DNA of 57,351 nt from Lichtheimia corymbifera B2541 (taxonomy: Eukaryota > Mucoromycota > Mucoromycetes > Mucorales > Lichtheimiaceae): contig JNEU01000869.1 of NCBI GenBank assembly GCA_000697475.1, positions 1 to 57,351 of the forward strand, in the 5' to 3' direction. The notes below the pieces were generated by a model. It saw nothing but the letters and a program-made list of their open reading frames with translations, was not told where the DNA came from and searched no databases. The position numbers and the translations under genes are program-made. Position 1 is the first letter of the stretch. Every line of letters starts with the position of its first letter. Below are positions 52,307 to 57,351 of the stretch, piece by piece.

Positions 52307-54233
52307 TTAAATTTCACGACCGTACTTGTCAAAGTCAATTTGAAAGAATGGATGGCGAAGTGCTTGACGAGCTGTGATACGTTTGCTTGGATCATACATG
52401 AGCATTTGTTCCAACAAGTCCAAAAGTTGCATGGTAGCTCTTGTTCTTGGATTGATGATACTACGTAGTGGCTTGAGATTGTTAACCACGTCTCGTCGTG
52501 ATGCATGGTGGGCAGGGTTATATCGTAATCGATTGTTTTCAAAGTATTTTGCTGCATCAGGGCTACATATGTAGGTTTAATGTCAATGGTTATCCGTGCT
52601 CAATAACCCCCCTCCCATCTTACTATGTTTACCTTGCTTTCCGTGCCATTCGTCCAGGTAGTTTGCCTAATACCCTTTCCATCATGGCCAAATGCTCCAA
52701 GTTGTCGTGTGTTTGAAAAACGGCTTCACCTGTAAAGAATTCAATCAAAATGCACCCAAGTGACCACATATCGCATGCGTATGACCAACCAAGTCCTGTG
52801 TATGCACATCCATGTATTTAGTTTCTAATTTTGCTTGCATACAAGGCAGTTTTTACCTAAAATGATCTCGGGTGCTCGATAATGTCTTGTTGATACCACA
52901 GCAGAATGATAGCCATGTTGGAAAGTAGCCGATCCAAAATCAATGAGGACGATATCGGTCTTGCGTAATATCCGTGTCGTGCCACGCTGCATCAAGAGAA
53001 AAAGATTAGAGGAGCGTGTCATGATGTGCATTGATCCTTTGCTTCATATACCTTGGTATGGGATGCTAGTACGGTATCATAGTCGTGGTTTTTGAGCAGG
53101 ATGTTTTCAGGCTTCAGATCGGTGTGAATCATTTCTAGTTCGTGGATAACTAGGACAAGAGGATTGTTTAATACATGTGTTCTCTTGATTAAATCGACCC
53201 AAAGCACTTACAAGCGACACTATTCAGCAGCTGTTTTGCAAAGTGCTGAATTTGAACGAGAGGGAAAGGGGTGAAATCGTTGGATTTGAGGAAATCGTAG
53301 ATGGATTGATCGAGCAGCTCAAACACCATACACACATGATTGTAATGTTCAAACCATTCAACCAGATGGATACATTGGCTATGGTTGCACAAATTAGTTG
53401 AGTATAATGCAACAATGCAAATGACCTTTATCATCATTCTCCCCCAATTGTTACTCACTTGAAATTGAGCTGATCATGTTTTTTCAATGTGTTGAGGATA
53501 CGAATCTCTGTTTGACTTGCTTCACGGTACTTTGGAATAGCTCGAATGATCTTGACTGCACAGTAGCATTTTCGTACATGGTCGTAGCATCTCACTACTT
53601 TGCCATAGGTGCCTTGTCCAAGTACCTGGTCCATTTGATCTATTCGTATTGTCAGTATATGTATATATGTATGCATGTATATAAGGATGGCTTACATCGG
53701 TTCTTAAGAAAATGACCACGTCTTACAATAAAATGACCATCAGCATCATTCATGGGTTGCGGTAAAGGAGGTGGTGGAGGTGGAGGAGGATGAATATCTC
53801 TTCGTCGTCGTTTGCTGTGTGTGTGATAGTAGCTGGTATCAAAAGGATGATGATGATGATGCTGTTGCTGCATAGAGTGTGCTGGGGTATAATGACGCTG
53901 ACGCTTGGTGGGTAGACGCTGTTGGTGGTGGTGGTGGTGGTGTGTGTGATACAAGGATGAATGTGGATAAGTGGTCGTTTGATATTGCAGTTGTTGTTGG
54001 TGATAGTTGGAGATCCGAGTGTGTGATGAAGAGGTGAATGACGGCATGGAAGGAGGTGGTGTAGGGGCCTGCACAACAGTGTAATTGGAACGGCTTTGAG
54101 AACGATCGTGCGGTGTCGGTGGAGGAGAGTCTTCAATGACAATGATCTCTCGTGGATAGCCATTCCTGTAATACTCGGCTTCCCAGTTGGATTCTCGGTT
54201 CCTTTTGGTCGGCAAGAGAGCACTGGTAGCCAT
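52307..54233 (-). CDS. KNS1: LAMMER-type dual-specificity kinase (Kns1/CLK family)
   Basis: Seven exons (54233..53696, 53639..53459, 53378..53212, 53149..53052, 52986..52857, 52795..52633, 52562..52307) give 510 aa. The N-terminal 180 residues are low-complexity with His runs ([13 protein letters not shown]), Arg clusters (KRRRR) and an eight-proline run. The kinase domain shows [37 protein letters not shown] and the diagnostic [11 protein letters not shown] near 405. It ends [23 protein letters not shown] kinases phosphorylate SR-type splicing factors and, in yeast, Maf1 and polymerase III subunits downstream of TORC1. Start chosen at [14 protein letters not shown]; the frame is open further upstream but offers no better context. 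Confidence 0.95.
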
Positions 54234-55879
54234 GACGACGTTCAACAAAAGAAAAGGAAGGCGGGAAGAAGGATTAAGAGTAAAGGGCGCGCGTTCTTGC
54301 TGCTGCTTTTGGGGCTGGTTGGGGGGTGGGATTTGTGATACAGTGCTCACTTGAGGAGAAAGATGGGAGTCAAAAGATGGCTAAAAAGCAAAGAGGGGAG
54401 TGTTTAACCACAAGGGAAAGCTAATCGTCCCGTGCCACCTTGGTACCTTTGTTTTTATTACCATCATCCGCTACAATGGACTAGGGTAATATCTCATATC
54501 ATTGCACGACACAATGAGTATATATTATCATAATCCTTTTTTGTACACCAGCAACAGAGATAATAATCGTAAACCATTTCCCCCTTGTGCACTACTTTAA
54601 ACACTATTATCGTCTCCAACACCCCTTTCTTTCACAGCCACCGAATGATTTGATCGTCTTAATAAGCGTTCTAATCGCTCCCCTTTCGAGTAGCTTTAAT
54701 ATCCCATTGCTACTTGTCTAATGGTAGTGGTAGTAGGTAAAAGTAGCACAACACCTCCTTCTCCCCTGTATCCAATTTTGAGCAGATGGTGCGTCTTGGT
54801 AGTGGTCAGTGCAACATGGCATGATACAAAAGGTGGAAACATGCTCTTTGAGCAATATTCGCATCCAAACATGCATCAGTACATATATATGTATTAGGTG
54901 GTGGGACATTGGACAACCCACGGCTTATGTATCTTAGATTTCATTAATATGAATCCTGGATCATGCATCACGTAATTGGCTAACCTTTTCCTCCCGTGAG
55001 GGCAATGCGTGATAATGAAAATAGGTAGTAGCAATAGCATGGTTGGTCACTTTACGTTGGAACATTTACCGAGGATTATATACTTGATATAGTGAATGTG
55101 CCACTATAATTGGCCATTTGCTACCGTGGATCAATCGAACAACTTGCTCTTTTGGGAGAGCAGCGTATTCACCATTTTATGATCCAAGGATGGGGCCATA
55201 TTACTTGTAGCTCAGCCCATCATGTCCAAATCCCAAAAGCACGGTCGGTCTTTGATTTTGATGATTTCGGTGAGGATCAGCGGATGGTGTTCGATTGATC
55301 ACCGATCATACATGTTTGATTTGATGATGCATTCTGCTAGCAGAATGAGCACCAGATTGGAAGATGATATAGATTTGTGCAGAATAATGGACGTTGTTCG
55401 TTTGAGTTCCTTTATACAATGATATTCAGCATGCCATTACTCTGATGGCTTTGCCAACAGGATGACAGAAAGTCAGGAAGAGATCAAGGTTTGATTTCGA
55501 TAAGACGGATGGGTTGCTCATGATGGTATGAGCGCACATGGGTGATAGCAATCGCTCGTTATAGAAAGTGATCGGCACCTTTTACAAGAGCCGCCAAATT
55601 GTCGCTGAGCAAAGAGAGTATGCCCTTCGCTATTGAAAGCCGAAATTAGACTTTTTATGTGCCATGTCATTATATAGGCAATTCAGCTACTCAAAGAGCT
55701 ATGGGTATTAACCATGAATGCACACAACATAGTACAAGTTCGTGCCCTTGCTAGTCTTTTTTTTATTACGCAGGCTCTTGGGGATGGGCGATAAGAGGTT
55801 ATGGTTGGTATATGCAAATCGAACTTTGCTATTATTTGCTAAGGATGTCGGATATAGTACTATATCAAGTAAACATGTT
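54234..55879. other. Intergenic: KNS1 promoter, then a stretch without genes
   Basis: Short plus-strand frames (for example 55110-55298) show no family or splice partners. I see no RNA gene with clear A/B boxes. Confidence 0.4.
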
Positions 55880-57351
55880 AAAGGAATAGCATTGTAAAAT
55901 GAAAAGGCTACGGGTGCATCACATAGAGGGCAACAGGGATAACTGTGCCATTGTATCCTTGATTGCTGCCATCATAAGCATCCTTCATCTATAAACAGAA
56001 AATAGCTGCCACATGCATTGTATCAAGTGCTCCAATACCATCCGTGGCTGTAAGACGCCTTTTGTCCATTCCATCTAATCCACCATCATCCTCAGCCATA
56101 TCCACGTGATATGATCCATCCAAAGCAACATTCCAGGACTTCTCATCACTGCACTTGATTTCATTCATCCACCCATAACCATTGCAAGAGTACTTTATAA
56201 CTGATATGGTATTAAAGCAAGTTGCTACACGTAAGTAAAGCTGCTTCTATACAATGACTATCTGCTGTCCACGTAGAAAAGGCTGCAAGGCAAGTTGCTG
56301 CAAGTAATTTGAGACAATGGAGTAAAGACTTTGCTAATAGCAACAGTTGCTACGTTTGGTCGCGGCAAAGAAGTGTGCAAGAGCGTGTGTTGTAGTAGAG
56401 CGACAAGACTGTGAACACTGTTTGAGACAATGAAGTAAAGACCATGGTGATAGCAACTGCTGCAATGAATGCTGTTACGTTTGATGGTGGTTGAGGATTG
56501 TACAAGAGAAGGTGGAGTGTCAAGAAACGCAGGTGCTGTAGTGGGTGGGGTGCACACGCCATGGACTTGCCATTCAGTCAAAGGCTTTTGGATCAAGGCA
56601 ACTGTAGGATTGACATGGTGGGGTGAAGCAGCACAATCGTTCGCAGATGGTGGTTGTACTTGAATGCATCAACAGTTGAGAACGGGAAGAAGAGGGAAAT
56701 AAAGTGGGAGCGGAAGAGGTGGAAATTAAATCTGTCAGGCAGTCAGACATATGCACATACACTGATATCAATGCATGATATTGTGATTGCATGTCTCGAG
56801 CCTCAAACTTTCACACATTGTGCTCTTGGATATGCTAAACAACTTTGTCTTAATAAAGAACCCACACTTTATTTGAAAATTTCGAAAGGGAGAGCATAAT
56901 GTGGGGTTTACTATGATGGGCGGAAATCGGGAAAGCGCTGGATTTATGAAAAAGTCAATTACTATGTAGTTTCTTGGGATTCCCCATTTCGCACTTGAAA
57001 CTTGGTCAGACGGTACTCTCGCACATGCTGATCAACTTCATTCATTTAAAAACCGCATGGTTCATTATGAACATTTTGAATGCCGGCCAGCCCAAATTTA
57101 GGGAAAAGTAGGGTCGGCGCTCCTGTTCGCCGAGATTGCCCACCTCGAACCTGAAACTTTCACACAATACCCTTTCGACCACGCCGAGCAATTTCGTTCT
57201 CATAAAGACCCCAGAGTTCATTATGAAAACCTTGAATGTGGGAGAGACGATGAATGGATGGTAACATAAATAGGGCGTGCGGCCGTGCGCGCCGATATTG
57301 CCCATGGCGACCTCGAAACTTGGTCAGGGGGTGCTCTCGGGCAAGCTGAAC
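55880..57351. repeat. Dispersed 1.4-kb repeat, right copy, runs off the window
   Basis: Same orientation and order as 12270-13692, with substitutions and indels throughout. Extra internal duplication is visible: a roughly 110-bp segment containing ttgctgcaagtaatttgagacaatgg or its variants recurs around 56280-56450. The tandem array follows from 56785. Confidence 0.75.
56785..57351. repeat. Degenerate tandem array, at least 3.3 units, continuing beyond the window
   Basis: Units begin at about 56785, 56978, 57134 and 57294, with periods of about 193, 156 and 160 bp. The first two periods equal those of the left array (192 and 156), so the arrays descend from one arrangement rather than from independent expansion. 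Confidence 0.65.

Noticed and set aside
53652..54350. Longer frame upstream of the LAMMER kinase start
   Set aside because: The residues before the ATG at 54233 are Pro/Gln-rich leader with no conservation signal. The later ATG is the simpler start.

Overview
The window looks like nuclear DNA of a filamentous fungus, most likely an early-diverging one (Mucoromycota, Mucorales-like). The evidence is the dense eukaryotic genes with many short introns of about 50-90 bp, fungal-type proteins (Ppz-type phosphatase with a myristoylation start, Hal4/Sat4-like kinase, Boi-type SH3-SAM-PH protein, Rpo41), a TPR-like/F-box gene of a kind common in Mucorales, and a Ty3/gypsy chromovirus. The species is not determinable from sequence alone. 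All spliced models were built by hand from splice sites, reading phase and conserved protein motifs; none was checked with software.

Layout. (1) 1-14.2 kb is accessory and repeat-rich. It holds an almost complete chromovirus retrotransposon (1-4917, 5' LTR cut by the window edge) that sits inside a reverse-strand F-box/LRR gene. Next comes a stretch with no recognisable gene, then a striking 1.46-kb nested inverted-repeat complex (7948-9407), an unidentified gene-like frame broken by one stop (10165-11224), and a 1.4-kb dispersed repeat ending in a degenerate tandem array (12270-13692). (2) 14.2-54.2 kb is a compact block of about 17 conserved genes: bacterial-type glycyl-tRNA synthetase, Som1, a Hal4-like kinase, ribosomal proteins uL1 and eL33, a multi-pass membrane protein, a small mitochondrial-looking protein, PP2A catalytic subunit, a SNF2/STH1 chromatin remodeller, mitochondrial RNA polymerase, a soluble ABC ATPase, a zinc-finger factor, a Ppz phosphatase, a Tfc6-like WD protein, a Boi-like SH3-SAM-PH protein with an extra CH-like C-terminus, Cox19 and a LAMMER kinase. 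(3) 54.2-57.35 kb is gene-free. It ends in a second, diverged, same-orientation copy of the 1.4-kb repeat, which runs off the window.

The genes do not form one pathway. Several serve mitochondria (Som1, Cox19, Rpo41, probably the small 112-aa protein, possibly the GlyRS). Two belong to a potassium/ion-homeostasis network known from yeast (Hal4-like kinase and Ppz phosphatase).

The points most worth a second look are the nested inverted repeat, the bacterial-type GlyRS sharing a very short divergent promoter with SOM1, the SH3-SAM-PH-CH architecture, three GC-AG introns among 65 modelled, the same repeat array at both edges of the gene block, and the retroelement that splits an F-box gene and carries an in-frame stop before its chromodomain. 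I did not find a clear novel multi-gene system.
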